Shown here: positions 1 to 11,940 of the stretch, piece after piece | How the letters are laid out: each line of letters opens with the position of its first letter | Numbering within the stretch: the first letter of the stretch is position 1 | Assembly: GCF_000002425.4 (NCBI RefSeq) | Contig: NC_037267.1 | Location: 4,221,891-4,285,890 of the forward strand | Source: Physcomitrium patens | Taxonomy: Eukaryota; Streptophyta; Bryopsida; Funariales; Funariaceae | DNA: 64,000 bases | Reading direction: 5' to 3' | Position numbers and translations under genes: made by a program | The notes under the pieces: generated by a model | What the model was told of the DNA's origin: nothing | The model's database searches: none | Seen by the model: only the letters and a program-made list of their open reading frames with translations

Positions 1-2062
1 AATTCCAGGAGGTTTTTGGGCGTAAACATTTTGAGACTTTGTGAGAGTTGCTCGATAGAGAAAGGTTGTTCTGGCCGGAACCGTCGTAGTCCCCAACAAT
101 CCAAAGTTGCCAGAAGCTCTTAGACCTCTTCCCTCGACGCCGACGCTGAAGCAGCAGCCGCTATTGAACACCCATCATCAACTCCACTGTGCCAAGCCAC
201 TATAGTAGTGTAGAATACAGGTGTAAGGACTTAATAAGCGCTTGTTTATTTTAGGTCCTGATCCACCACTTGCCTGAAGTGCTGTTTTTATTTGTTTTCG
301 TTTTTATTTTTCTTTCCGTCCTTCCTTCTTTCCTTTCTTCCTTTCTTCTGCTTCTTCTTCTTCCTGTTCTTCTTCTTCCTGCCCTTGTCACAAGCTAGAC
401 TAGCTACCTAAGTTCCCTTTTTTATGCTCTGCAGGTGCTCGTCAATGGAGCTCACCTTGGGACCATATGAAGGACAGTGTACTGCGGGGACTTCCCCTGT
501 AGTGCTATGGTATGGTAATCTCTGTGGTTAATTTTCGTGCCGAGGATTTTCGTGTTTTGAAGTGTAGCGAGTTGGGGGTAGTGTCGTTTTAAGCCATGGG
601 CTGACATTACGGCGGTTAGGGGTGATGAAGACGAAGTTGTGTGATGGTTTGAAGATGGCGAGGTGACATAGGACAGAGTGGAGTGGTTTCAGTGCGGGCT
701 TTGGTGTCGGTGAGGGAATGCTGACGGATTTGTAGAGAGTTGGGGTAGGGGAGTTCGTTGTACTGATGATTACCCTAGCTTTGGGGAGCTATACATGAGA
801 AGATGAGCTCATGACGGGGCCATGGAAGGGACGGAGACGAGCGGAGGGGAGCGACAGCGGGGACGGGGAAGAAAGAACAGGTGTAGAGGAGGGGATCTGT
901 TTGGCTCCTCCCAATATTACTTGCGCTGGTCGTAGTATCTTACTCGGACGGTGCGCGTAGTTGTGTGTGTGTGTGTGTGCGTTTGTATCATATTTTATCT
1001 ATTTTTAATATCTCTCTCGCTCTCACAATGTTTCACTGTGGTTCACACATGGGAGTCAAAAGCTTTGGGCCATCTCTTTCTGGCGTTGAACTGAAGTGGT
1101 TGTACTCAGAATAATTCTGGATTCTAGAGGGCTTGCAAAGTGAGGCACTGAATGTGGTTTATAAGAAGTCGGAACCTAGTTGGCGAGGTCAGGGTGGACT
1201 TTTCTTATCAGTGACGTACCAGGTTTCATGGCCTATTTAGTCTGCTGATGTGCTTGGTGGAGCTCTGACGCTCAACATCTGATTCGGGATGTTAGGAAAG
1301 GAGAAACTGGAACAACGCGTACTTCGTGCTCCGTGTCTCGGGTTTGTGACTCGTGAGACAGGGTGTTTTAGTGGATTGGAAAGTTGTTTTGAAATGTGTT
1401 AATGTGGGCACCGAGTTCTCTATCCGCAACTTATGGTTGGTAGTCTGACTTAGTTACAACCTGCTATGATGGAATTCCTGGATGTCCTACCTGTAGCGCT
1501 GCGTCGTTGATGACAAAAGCTTCTGAAAGACGAGACTTTGGTGCCTTCTACCTCTCCCCAGGTTGAACCTCAAACTTTTGTTTAATTTTGCATTCGTTTG
1601 TTCTGGATTCCAATTCCGATGCATAGTTTCTTGTGCGAGAATCTGAGCGATGGGTCAGAATTTTGAACAGTGTCATCTGAAGTATTTTTTGATTACAATG
1701 GGTAAGCATATTTTATTCTATCAAGATCGATGTACACGTGTCTCGAGGAGATTGAAAATCATCCCTTTGTTCCGAATATTGTAGGATCTTGCCTAGTGTG
1801 TTCGCATTATTTGTATTAAGATTGCCCAAGATTCGTCGGATTACGTGAGATTTTAGGCGTGCGTTCTTTTACCTGTTGGATTGGTTCCATTAAGTAACGA
1901 TTTCAAGCATGTAGTTACTTGTATATTTGTCATCAAATTCAACTCGGACTTTGATCCAGGAGAAAATTTGTTCTTTTTCCAGACATAGTAATATACGACT
2001 TATTGTGAAATTAGACCTTTTGTGATGCTCAATTGTCTATTACTTGATACGATTTATTACTG
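1..2062 (+). other. Upstream/leader region of the plant gene
   Basis: No long ORF is present. The region is GC-richer than the rest of the window. It holds a long pyrimidine tract (about 300-385), a candidate acceptor (tgcag at 430-434), a short GT microsatellite near 965-980, and a run ending in a strong acceptor, tgatgcag, at 2061-2068. This suggests a long 5' UTR with an intron ending at 2068, a layout common in plant genes. A short ATG-initiated reading frame at 445 does not join in phase to the acceptor at 2068, so I do not propose it as coding. Transcription start and upstream exon limits cannot be set from sequence alone. Confidence 0.45.
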
Positions 2063-3613
2063 ATGCAGATGGCACGAGGTGGATGCTGTTGGAGTGGGCC
2101 ATTTTTCCTTGGCTCCTTGTCCCGCAAGAACAAAAAACGAATCGTTCCGGCAACTAGAGTACACGATGGAACGGCACAGCCATCCGATCCCCAGGGCCAG
2201 TTTGCCTTCCTACTTGCACCTCCTTCATCTCCAGCGTCTTATGCTAATTCCATGGCTCCATCTTCTGTTCAGTCGCCGTATTACCCTTCATCATGCCCTG
2301 TTCCTCAGGGTGGTGGCTCAAGAATTCCTCTAGAAACACAGTCTAATATGTTTGCTGTGGGTCCTTACGCACATGAAACAGCGCTTGTCTCGCCTCCAGT
2401 TTTTTCTACATTTACAACTGCTCCCTCAACAGCTCCTTTTACGCCTCCGCCTGAACTTGCCGCTCACTTTACCACTCCCTCTTCTCCTGATGTTCCTTTT
2501 GCAAAGCTGCTAGCATCTTCTTTCTCAGACCAACGATCTACTAAACGGGAACCGGAGCCCCCTTACTCTGCCTCACCTTTTGCCTCCCCTGATTACTATC
2601 AACAAGATCACAGTCAGCAAGATGACTTGCAGGTTGGATATCAGTTGTATGCAGGAAGTCCCCTTGGTTGTTTGATTTCCCCTGCTGGCACCACCGGTGA
2701 GTCAACTCCATTTGCTGGGCGTGGCACTATTGGTACTAATACACCTCATGCAGAAGGTGACAATCCCACTCCATTGACTGTCCTCCCAGCAGTGGTAAGC
2801 ACGCTACCTAACCTTGAGCACCAGGTAGCCGAGGGACTTCATCAAAGGAGTATTCTAGATTCTCAATGTGGGCCAGGAGAGCCTCTGAATGACAGCGGCA
2901 GAGAGCGACATGGGAGCTTTGACAGTCACTCACGGTTCATGGGAGCCATGATTCATGAACGTGATCCATCTGATTCGGCTTCACACTCGTATGGGCATGA
3001 GCAGCACAGTGGTAGTTTGAGTGGACTTCATGAGGTCTTGGAGGGACGGAACAGGCACAGGAAACTAAATCAGGACAAGTCTTCACGATTCACAGGTCTG
3101 AAAACCCAAGAGCAGGAAAAGGATGACGTTCGCAATGAGGATTTACTTGAACTTCCGATGCTGTTGGGCAGTGAAAGTTCTCAGGGTGGTTCTAGGGCGT
3201 CACGTTCTCCGAATAATAGAAGTAAAGTACAGAGCAAAGCAGGGAGCCGGGTGGAGAGCAAGGCTGGGTCTGATTCTTTGAAAGAGTGGGACCGCAATGA
3301 AAATAATTTACTGGAGTATGCACTGAGCTTGCTCGAAGGAAGCGACGGGAAAAGGCCGGGAACAATCGGGTGGGCGCCTGTGGATACCTCGCTTCCTCGA
3401 GAACCTGAAGCTTCCACTCAGTCATCCTCTGACTTGAGTAACGGGACCGAAGAAAATGAAACGGATCGTGTGTATAAAGGTGACCAGAATGGTAAAAGCA
3501 GCAGTGAAGGTTTCCAGGAAGCAATATCTGCGGGAGCAATTGAGGAGCCTGAGGAAACAGTTGTTTCGGCTGAAAACCATGGTAGTGATCCTGAAGATGG
3601 AAGTAATCTGTGA
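2063..3613 (+). CDS. Plant hydroxyproline-rich glycoprotein family-type protein (Pro/Ser-rich, unknown function)
   Basis: A 516-residue ORF. The N-terminus has a CCWSG motif (residues 8-12) and KRIVPA (25-30), then Pro/Ser-rich blocks: LLAPPSSPASYANS (about 50-63), GPYAHETALVSPPVF (about 100-114) and a TAPFTPPPELAAHF / SSPDVPFAKLLASS stretch (about 122-153). This order is what I recall for the plant family annotated as hydroxyproline-rich glycoprotein family protein (At5g52430-like). I see no signal peptide, so a cell-wall role is not supported; the biochemical function is unknown. The C-terminal half is polar, acidic and probably disordered. If the acceptor at 2068 is used, translation would start at the second Met (ATG at 2069), two codons in. 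The TGA at 3611-3613 may lie inside a retained intron, because splicing from 3602 to 3756 stays in frame with a coiled-coil tail. It is the only convincing host gene in the window. Confidence 0.72.
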   Translation: MQMARGGCCWSGPFFLGSLSRKNKKRIVPATRVHDGTAQPSDPQGQFAFLLAPPSSPASYANSMAPSSVQSPYYPSSCPVPQGGGSRIPLETQSNMFAVGPYAHETALVSPPVFSTFTTAPSTAPFTPPPELAAHFTTPSSPDVPFAKLLASSFSDQRSTKREPEPPYSASPFASPDYYQQDHSQQDDLQVGYQLYAGSPLGCLISPAGTTGESTPFAGRGTIGTNTPHAEGDNPTPLTVLPAVVSTLPNLEHQVAEGLHQRSILDSQCGPGEPLNDSGRERHGSFDSHSRFMGAMIHERDPSDSASHSYGHEQHSGSLSGLHEVLEGRNRHRKLNQDKSSRFTGLKTQEQEKDDVRNEDLLELPMLLGSESSQGGSRASRSPNNRSKVQSKAGSRVESKAGSDSLKEWDRNENNLLEYALSLLEGSDGKRPGTIGWAPVDTSLPREPEASTQSSSDLSNGTEENETDRVYKGDQNGKSSSEGFQEAISAGAIEEPEETVVSAENHGSDPEDGSNL

Positions 3614-3755
3614 ATTAAGCTCAGTGGCCTCAATTGATGAACTTTATGGTGGCTTTCCATCTTGTTGTGTCTTGTATCTGCCAAGAGTTACCCTGTCCAA
3701 ACTTGTTGACGATTTAAGTTGTGTATCTAATTCTGATACCCTTGCAAACTTATAG

Positions 3756-3907
3756 ATTGCAGTTCGAGATACGAGTCGCTTGTCTCTCAATATGAGCAGC
3801 TATCAGTGGCATTGAAGGAGGCAGAAAGGAAACAACTAGAGAAAGATCGTCTTGCTGAAGAAAGAGAGCAACAAAAAAGGCATCTCACACATTTGCTGCA
3901 ATCGGGG
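3756..3907 (+). CDS. Candidate second coding exon: charged coiled-coil segment
   Basis: If the main ORF is spliced at 3602 (donor gtaatct, phase 1) to an acceptor ending at 3755 (cttatag), reading continues in frame as a strongly helical segment with SRYESLVSQYEQLSVALKEA near its start and a Glu/Lys/Arg-rich heptad-like run after it, up to LLQSG. The exon would end at 3907 before a gtattc donor. Several upstream donors are also phase 1, so the exact join is uncertain. The exon could instead belong to an independent transcript. I do not recognise the domain. It is inferred from phase compatibility and absence of stops, not from a homologue. Confidence 0.5.
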
Positions 3908-4645
3908 GTATTCATTCATTCTGCTATGAATAGTTCTTTGTGTCCTAAAGTTAATTTTGGGCAAGCTAAAACAGTATGAGGTCAGGAGCATCACCGAAGT
4001 GATGTCTTCCCTAAAAATCAACATTTGAAATCAAAAGAGCCCAAACTTGACACATGAGTGACTGATTCGCAGATATGTTCAAAGATAAGTAATTTTCTGT
4101 CTTAGTAAAAGTCTGATCAAAATATGCCATATGTGAATCAACCTATAAATACATACAAAACTACGTCGGTAGTTTAATAATTGTTCTCTCACAAGTATTA
4201 GAAACGTAAGATAAATTTGATGGTATTGGGAATCCATTGACTATTTGCTGATGGCAGAACAGGTAGTTGATTTCATCCTTCGACGTTGTGATATGGGGAA
4301 TTTTATATTTTTTCTGAAAATGAATTTTCTCGTTGGCTAGGAGTGAGTCCCTCGTGATGGATTATTAGACGTTAAAGCCCATGCTTCTGCTTTGGATTAG
4401 TATGTGATCCTCTTCTGACACATGGATGGCCTAGGGTTACCACATATGCTGTTGGAGGTTTGATAGGCTTCTCTATATTAATGTATTACAAGCAATTCTA
4501 CCGTGGAGTTTGTTTGTTTCCTTTTGTTCATTGTAGAACCGCCACAATTTTCAACCAAAGTAATACCTTTCTTTCAAGTTAGCTTGTGTTTGTCTAAGTC
4601 ATCAATTTGAAGATTTTAACTCGTGATATGCTCTATATGATTCAG

Positions 4646-4726
4646 GGTTTACAGAAACTTGTGGGGGATTATTTAAGGGCTGGCAACGAAGTGGGCAAAA
4701 ACAAGAAGACCAAAGATGCACCATGA
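4646..4726 (+). CDS. Candidate last coding exon (LQKLVGDYLRAG tail)
   Basis: After the acceptor gattcag (ending at 4645) the reading frame continues exactly in phase from the exon ending at 3907. It encodes GLQKLVGDYLRAGNEVGK and a lysine-rich end before TGA at 4724-4726. The intron 3908-4645 has gt/ag ends and a T-rich run before the acceptor. Two phase-compatible joins in a row make a real three-exon coding structure more likely than chance. The gene identity of this tail is not recognised. Confidence 0.5.
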   Translation, partial: GLQKLVGDYLRAGNEVGKNKKTKDAP

Positions 4727-6151
4727 TACAGGAATTCTTCTCTAGCTCATCAGCCCCTCAATACATAGGCATTACATGCATAAGCAATAACAAGTGCTGG
4801 TGGTCAATCTGGGCAGGACATGGTAGTCGCTAACGAGCCCTAGATCTGTTGGACAACTACACGCTCCAGGCACCGTGTTTGACCAGAGATTTGAGGGTTT
4901 GAAGCCTATCAATACTCTTGTAGTACGTTCACCTGGCGACAAAAGTTGTTGTCATCGCACAGTATTTTCGCTGTGTACATTGCTATTTGAAACTGCAATT
5001 TAATATTCACTTCTTATAAGCTTTGTTCACCCTTGTTGCAGGAGTATCTTGAGTCGAGCAATGCTATTCTACTTTAGTTTTGCTGAAGAAATTTCACCTT
5101 TTCTCAGCTCAGTCAGTCGGAAGTATATTTTCTGTTCCGGTTCCTATTTATGTGGTACACGGAACGTCCTGTTATTATCTTCGGTCCAGAATCTGAAGTA
5201 TGTCTCCCACCTTCATATCAGATCTCTGACAATGAGCAACCTTGCTTAGACTTGAGTTTTTTGTATCATGTATTGATGCGTTACTTAATTGGCAAGAGTA
5301 GCGTCCTCCTTTGTGTCAGTTCTGCATCATTTATTCTCGCTTCCATTTACTTAAGTTCCAGACTATACACCATTGTTTCATGTGGGGCGATTCTCACAGA
5401 AGCTATTATTCGGGTTTAAGTTTGTGGGGACTTGTACATTCGAGATAGCCATGAGGCATCTTGGATTCTCAAGTGGCTTACTCTTCAAAATCATATATCG
5501 CACTCATACCCATATCTGTACTTTTATAGATGCATTACTTGAAATCTTTTACTATTCTAGGTCTTCGTCCAGTTGAATTTTATTATAGTTTTTTTATTTG
5601 TTCATCTTTCTTTCAACTTAGAACAAAGACAAGCGGGACATTCAGTTTTTTTATGTTGATAGTTGATAAATGTGCCCAAGTGTTGCTTTAGTACATAATT
5701 TTTCACACTTGTATGTGGATGAAGCCAAAAAGAAATTAGTATCTGATTCAATTTTTGAAAACAAAATGTATCTTGGAGATAGATTATGTAACTTAAATTG
5801 ACTTGATTTGATTTGATTTTTAAATTTTTTTAACTATTATATTGAGGATCAAGTTTGATTAAAATCAATGACATCCTTGTAACAGTTTTTAGAGAGAAAT
5901 AAGATATGTTATTTTAATAAGTTGAGTAAATCTTTAAAATAAAACTACAACAGTGATAATATTTTGATACCCAAATAAAATAAAAAAAATTAACAATACA
6001 TCTAATAATTTATTTTTATTCTTATTTTTTTGACACAAATGGTGGTTGTGCATGTGCGCAAAATTAATTTTATTTATTTGTATATTTTATAAAAATTATC
6101 ACAAAATAAATCAACATTTTCATTAATTTATTACGTTTGATGTTTTACAAG
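4727..6151. other. 3' flank of the gene, falling into AT-rich intergenic DNA
   Basis: Small ORFs between about 5049 and 5576 overlap in different frames, carry no motif and have no splice context, so they are not annotated. Base composition falls sharply after about 5.6 kb. The 3' UTR end and polyadenylation site cannot be placed with confidence. No element or RNA gene was recognised. Confidence 0.4.
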
Positions 6152-6427
6152 GAATTGATACGTTGACAGAGGTTTTTTCAAAATTGACCAAGTTTTGGTA
6201 ACTAGTTCCCTCTCTCCTCTTCCTGGTTCCAGACTGGGTTGTAGATCTCCTCCCTTCTTCCTTATCTTGGTGCTGATTTTAGACTTTCTCTCCAACTTTT
6301 TAGTTCCATTGCCAAAAGAAGGAGGAGAGGAAGTTCAAGCCCCTTGCCATGACAAGGACGAGGAGAGAGGGGCCTAGTTACCAAAACCTGGTCAATTCTG
6401 TAAAAACCCCAATCAATGTATCAATTC
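6152..6427. mobile_element. 276-bp inverted-repeat element (MITE-like or foldback)
   Basis: The two ends are long imperfect inverted repeats. The left arm begins gaattgatac and runs through gaccaagttttggtaactag and ccctctctcctc. The right arm is the reverse complement, ending gtatcaattc. Each arm is about 70 bp with scattered mismatches, and the short middle is pyrimidine-rich. A 60-codon ORF inside is a by-product of this composition. No clear target-site duplication was found, so the superfamily is undetermined. It is non-autonomous, as there is no transposase. Confidence 0.65.
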
Positions 6428-6455
6428 ACTATTTTATATTATTAAAGTCAAATAA

Positions 6456-6497
<42 letters not shown>

Positions 6498-6950
6498 CTG
6501 GATTTCTAATGTCTAAGAAAATATACATATATAACTTAAGAATTTTAATGCCTAAATTTGGAGGCATTTTTTATACTTATAATTGCATAAATATTCAAAT
6601 TAATTAATATATGATTAGTTTATTTATTTAAAAAAACATAGTGGCAATTGAATGAATTAGATTTTGAAAAATCATTTAAAAAATAAAAGGACTTTTACCA
6701 AAAAAATAAAATTATATCTACTATATATTTTTGTTCTAAAATAATATCATGTAATAATTTATATTGTTGTCTTTTAGAATGTAACTTGATGGATCTTATT
6801 TATTTATTCTATTTCTTAGTACATAAGTTTTATAGTGTGAACTTATTAATTGCATAAAAAATAAAAATAACACTAAAAATAATTTAATTTAATTTAATTA
6901 TATAAATTAGATAATTTAATTATTTTTTTTATTACTAATATTAATATTTT

Positions 6951-6981
<31 letters not shown>

Positions 6982-8352
6982 TGGTTATAACTATGTGCCA
7001 AGTTTTTTATATTCTTTATTTGAAATTTAATATCAAATAGTTGTATGTTTTAATTAATTTAATAAGATTTAATTTTATTTTCTAAAAAATATCTTCATAT
7101 TATTTGTAAGACAAAATCATTCTACTATCATACAATTTCAATAAAATAGAGAAATTCAATATAAATTCATTATTATTTTTAATATATAAATTTTTTTCTT
7201 ATTTATAAAATTTTAGATAAAAAATATTTTAAAATTTATAATATTTTTTCTAAAACATACTTTTAATATTTATGTTATAATTTTTATAAATACAAAAATA
7301 TTTTAAAAATATTCCAAAACATAACTAGAGTAGATCCATTATAATTCATGCATATATCTATATATATATATACATATATATAGATAGATTAAGTAAAATA
7401 TTTCAACTTGAATGGTATTTTAATGTAAAATTATTAATGTTGGATTGTGTAAAATTTGCATTGCATATTAATATTTGAACTAAATTCGATTTTTTTTATT
7501 GGAAATTATTAAAAAAGAAATCAATCTTAAAAAATTTCTTCTTAAATTTTTTTTAATAAAAACTATAAAAATTAGAATGGTTTAGTTTAAAAGTATATAA
7601 TCAATCAAAATTTATTTAGATTTTTTTATTAGAATCCATATTTAAAAAATATTGATTGATTTATTAAATAGAAAAAATATTTTTATTTAGATAATATTTA
7701 AATATAATTTTATTAAAAATTATCTAAATTTTATTTCTTTTATTTCTAATTTTAAGCTTATAATTTTTTTTTATAACCTAATAAATTATATTATTTTAAT
7801 ATTATCAACTATATATATATATATATGAAATATTTTAAAACATCCAAGTTGCCATATGATATGGCATCTATAACCATATTATATCAAATAGATGCTTTTC
7901 ATCTAAATTTCATTTGTTAGAAGCATTTTTATTTATTACTATTAAAAAAATTTGACTTTAAGTCAATTAGGATTATTAGTATATAGATATAAAGACTATT
8001 TGACAAGACATTCTTCCCTAATCAACTATTATGAATATTTTTGAATTTTTTTTTCTTGTGCTTTCTTAAAGATAGTGGTTAATCATTTAGTTAAGCAATT
8101 GAAGTTCTTTTTAATCTTTATATTCTTAGATTCTTTTCTTCGAAGTTGCAACTTTGTATATAGATGTAAAAAAAGCCATAAAAGTCACCTAGTTTCAATT
8201 ATTAGTATATCTTTGGACTTTTGCTTCAACATTTAGAACATAAGCCTTTTTAAACACATAAAATATGATCTAAAAAAAGCTTAAATTATATAAAATTGAG
8301 GACTATTAAAAGAATTAAATATGACTTCTTATTATTGTCAAGGAAATGATAT
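6428..8352. repeat. AT-rich non-coding DNA with simple repeats
   Basis: This stretch holds a 38-nt poly-T (about 6460-6497), a TA microsatellite (about 6955-6982) and shorter TA runs near 7357-7381 and 7811-7826. No ORF over 60 codons or recognisable element is present. Old, decayed transposon sequence is possible but cannot be identified by eye. Confidence 0.6.
6460..6497. repeat. Poly-T tract (38 nt)
   Basis: Uninterrupted T run a short distance right of the inverted-repeat element. Confidence 0.95.
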
Positions 8353-8923
8353 TGTCTAACATGTTTTTAATAATTACTATTAAACACATACATATTCATT
8401 CTAATAGTTATTTAGATAATATGAATAAATAGAAGTAAATAAAAGTAGATTAATTTCATAACATCTATTAGAAAAGCTTTTTAGAAGCTTTGTAGACATG
8501 ATTTCACCTTTATATATATTTATAGGTGATTAATAGGTTAGAAACTTGGCCAACAAATTAGCCACATATTGTACGTATTAGTAGTTTATGGTATAAGTTA
8601 ATGATGTGGCATACATATAGAAAACTTGCCTTGTAAGTTAAAATATGTCTTTTGTAAATTAGACATATGTTGGAGGTCTTATAAAGCTTTGTCACATAAC
8701 TCTTAAGTAGATGGTATATATAGAAGGAAGAGTGAAGCCTTCATTCTTGTTAATTTCTTTCTTGCTTATAGTCTAATTTCAAGGGTCTCTAATTTTTTTA
8801 TCTTTTGGTAATATTCATTCTAATTTCTTTTTAATATACATATTTTCTTATTTCTATTTTATTATCTTACTTTGAAAAAGTCTCACTCGTTTATTTGCCT
8901 TCATCAAGGTCTTATCCTTAACA
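8353..8923 (+). repeat. Left LTR of element A
   Basis: Begins tgtctaacatg and ends cttatccttaaca. It aligns by eye with the G1 LTRs (20057-20604): shared gttagaaacttggcc, acttgcct, atgttggaggtctta and gtatatatagaa..gagtgaagcc blocks. The partner right LTR starts near 49526 but is cut after about 200 bp by element H. Confidence 0.7.
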
Positions 8924-11865
8924 AATTCATAAGAATATATTTATAATATTAGAACTTTGTCTCTTCTTGATTAAGAATGAATTATTATTTTTTTAATAAA
9001 ACATAAGCACATTAGAAGTTGCAGATTATCCACTTTTAAATAAATATTGTTTTTAGAATTTTTTTTGTTTTTCAATCTTTTCTATTTATCTTGAGAGATG
9101 TTAGATATCTTCTTTTCTATTGTGTAATCATAATAGAGCTAACTAAAATGGAAAATATAATGGCACAAATGCAAGAGCAATTGAGGGAGTTAATGCTTGC
9201 TATACATCAATTCAATTTACCACCATAAGAAATAATAAGATTGACAAATAGTGAAGATATAATAATGATTGGAAGTGCTTCAATATCTAAAAAAGATCAT
9301 GCTACTCTTCCTATGATAGAACACCATTCAAGTATTAAAGAATCAAGAAGTGCCTTACTAAAGAAGTTTAATGGCTCAAGATTAAAATTTTGAGGATTTA
9401 TCAATTAAGTACAGTTGACAATTAAACTTCAATCCCAAAGCTATTCAATTCAAGGATCATAAGTCAAGTTTATTAGCATATTTTTTTTAGGTTTTACGTT
9501 ATCTTAATTTTTATCTTTTTTTGAATAATATAATCTTATATTAGATAATTTAGAAATTTTTTTAACAGAGTTTTGATCTATGTATAAAGAACATAATATA
9601 ATTTGTGTTGTAATAAATAAGATCCATATATTGTAACAAAACAATCAATCTATAATATTATATGTTTTATAATTGATATCAAGTAAGATGTTGCAATCAT
9701 TAGCCAATGTCTTTATAGATTATAATATGAGATAAAAAATTGATGCTTAATTTATTTAATCTTTAAAGTAAAAAAATTCACTTTATCACGAAGTGTGATT
9801 ATTGAATTTTTGAATTCTGATCTAAAAATGGCATGAGTGGGCCTTAATGTTATTTCAATTCAATGGCAGTACCAATGTCTTTTCAACACATACATTTGAA
9901 AGTAGAAGATATGCAAATTGATGCAATATGTTTTAAATCTCTCAATGAATAAGAAAAGATTTATCATTCTCAAGAAGAATTGTGCTTATATTTTAGAGAA
10001 CTTAAGCACACTACTTAATATTATCCAAAGAAGTGATGCAACCACAAAATGAAAAATATGGCTATCAAAAAAGACAATATGATAGAAAACAAGTTTGTTC
10101 AGCTATAATAGGAACCATGTAGCTGAAATCTTATACACTACCTAGTGAAGGTCTTATTCTCTTTTCAAAATCCTCTCTTTAATTTATAATAGATGTTAAT
10201 TTAGGACCTAAATATTACAAAGCCTCTTTCTTACTAGATTCAAAAGTCTTAGCTTATTTTTTAGATGAAGAGTTTGTTAAAAGACATGACATACTTTTAA
10301 CAAAGAAAACTTAAAATGTTCATGTTGAAGTTATAAATGGTCATTTGTTGAATTCTAGAGATATTATTTATAAAATCTTTCTTATAAATATAGTAATTAA
10401 TGGTCATAATAGCTTTCTAATATTTAATATCATTAGATTTTTTTTTCAATCTAATTATTTTAGATTTATTGAGGCTAAAAAAATATAATCCTCAAATAGA
10501 TTAGAATTCTTTTCATCTTATCTTTTCTAAAAATATAACTAAGAGTATTATTAATCAAGTATAAAGTTATAAATTTTGTATAATAAAACTAATATCTATA
10601 GGTGCAAGAGCTTTCTTGCAAGCTATTAAAGAAATATCACTTATGATATTTATTCCATACTTTTTTTTAATGATAGAAAGATTTTAAGTGACATTTTAAG
10701 TCAATATTAAGATTTTAAAGATATTTTTGAGAAAAAATGCATGCTCTCTTCTAAAATAACGTTCTTATGATTGTTCAATTGACCTTTAAGAGGGAGCTCA
10801 ATCACTATTTGAATCAATCTATAGTTTGTGAAAAAATAAATTGGCTGAATTTAAGAAGTATATTAAAGAGAATTTGGCAAAGAATTTTGTATGCCATTTC
10901 AAATCTGTAGCTAGTGTTCCAATCTTATTTGTGAAGAAAAAAGATAGATCATTGTAGATATGTATTGATTATTAAGGATTTAACAATATCACTATTAATA
11001 ATAGGTACCTTCCATCTTTAATATCTAGACTTTTTAATCAATTGAATTAAACTAAGATCTATATAAAAATAGATTTACAAGGAGCATATAATTTTATATA
11101 CATTAAAAAAAGAGATGAAAAGAAGACTATATTTTGAATTAAGTATAGACATTTTGAATATAATGTCATGCCTTTTGGACTTATAAATTCACCATCAACT
11201 TTTCAACATCTAATGAATAATTATTTTTAAAGTTTTTGAATAATTTTATTATTTGTTATCTAGATGACATCTTAATCTACTCTAAAAATATTAAAAAATA
11301 TGAACTTTATATTTTTTGTGTTATACAAACTAAGAGATGGAAGATTTTATGCTAAGATAAAAAAATATGTATTTTATACTATTCAAGTTGATTTTTTAAA
11401 ATAAGTCATTTTAGATAATGGACTTATGATAAATCCTTAGAATATTCAAACTATTACACATTGAAAGATTTTGAAGACAATAAGAGATGTTCAATGTTTT
11501 TTAAAATTTGCCAATTAGTATTGGATCTTTATTAAGATTTTTTAAAAAATTATAGCTCTATTTATAGGTTTGACTTATAATGAAAAATTTTAGTAGAATT
11601 AAGAATTGGAAGTAGCATTTGAAGCTTTAAAGACAACCTTGTTTTTGCACTAGTCTTGTATTGTATCAACTTCTTTAAGCCATTTTTTATAGAAATAAAT
11701 GCATTGAACTTTTCTTTAGGTGCTTTATTTTTACAAATAGAAATGGATGATAAAATTTTTCTAATAGCTTTTTATTCAAGAAATTTTTTAGCATGTAAGA
11801 TCAACTATAAGATCTACAACAAAGAACTTCTTATAATTGTGGATTTGTTTCAAGAATGGTACTAT

Positions 11866-11895
11866 TGTTATATTATGATTTCACTACTATGTAAA

Positions 11896-11940
<45 letters not shown>

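Noticed and set aside
445-530. Short upstream reading frame as a first coding exon of the gene
   Set aside because: No donor joins it in phase to the acceptor at 2068.
5049-5576. Three overlapping small ORFs downstream of the gene
   Set aside because: Different frames, no motifs, no splice or codon support; more likely 3' flank.
6195-6377. 60-codon ORF
   Set aside because: Lies wholly inside the inverted-repeat element and follows from its composition.
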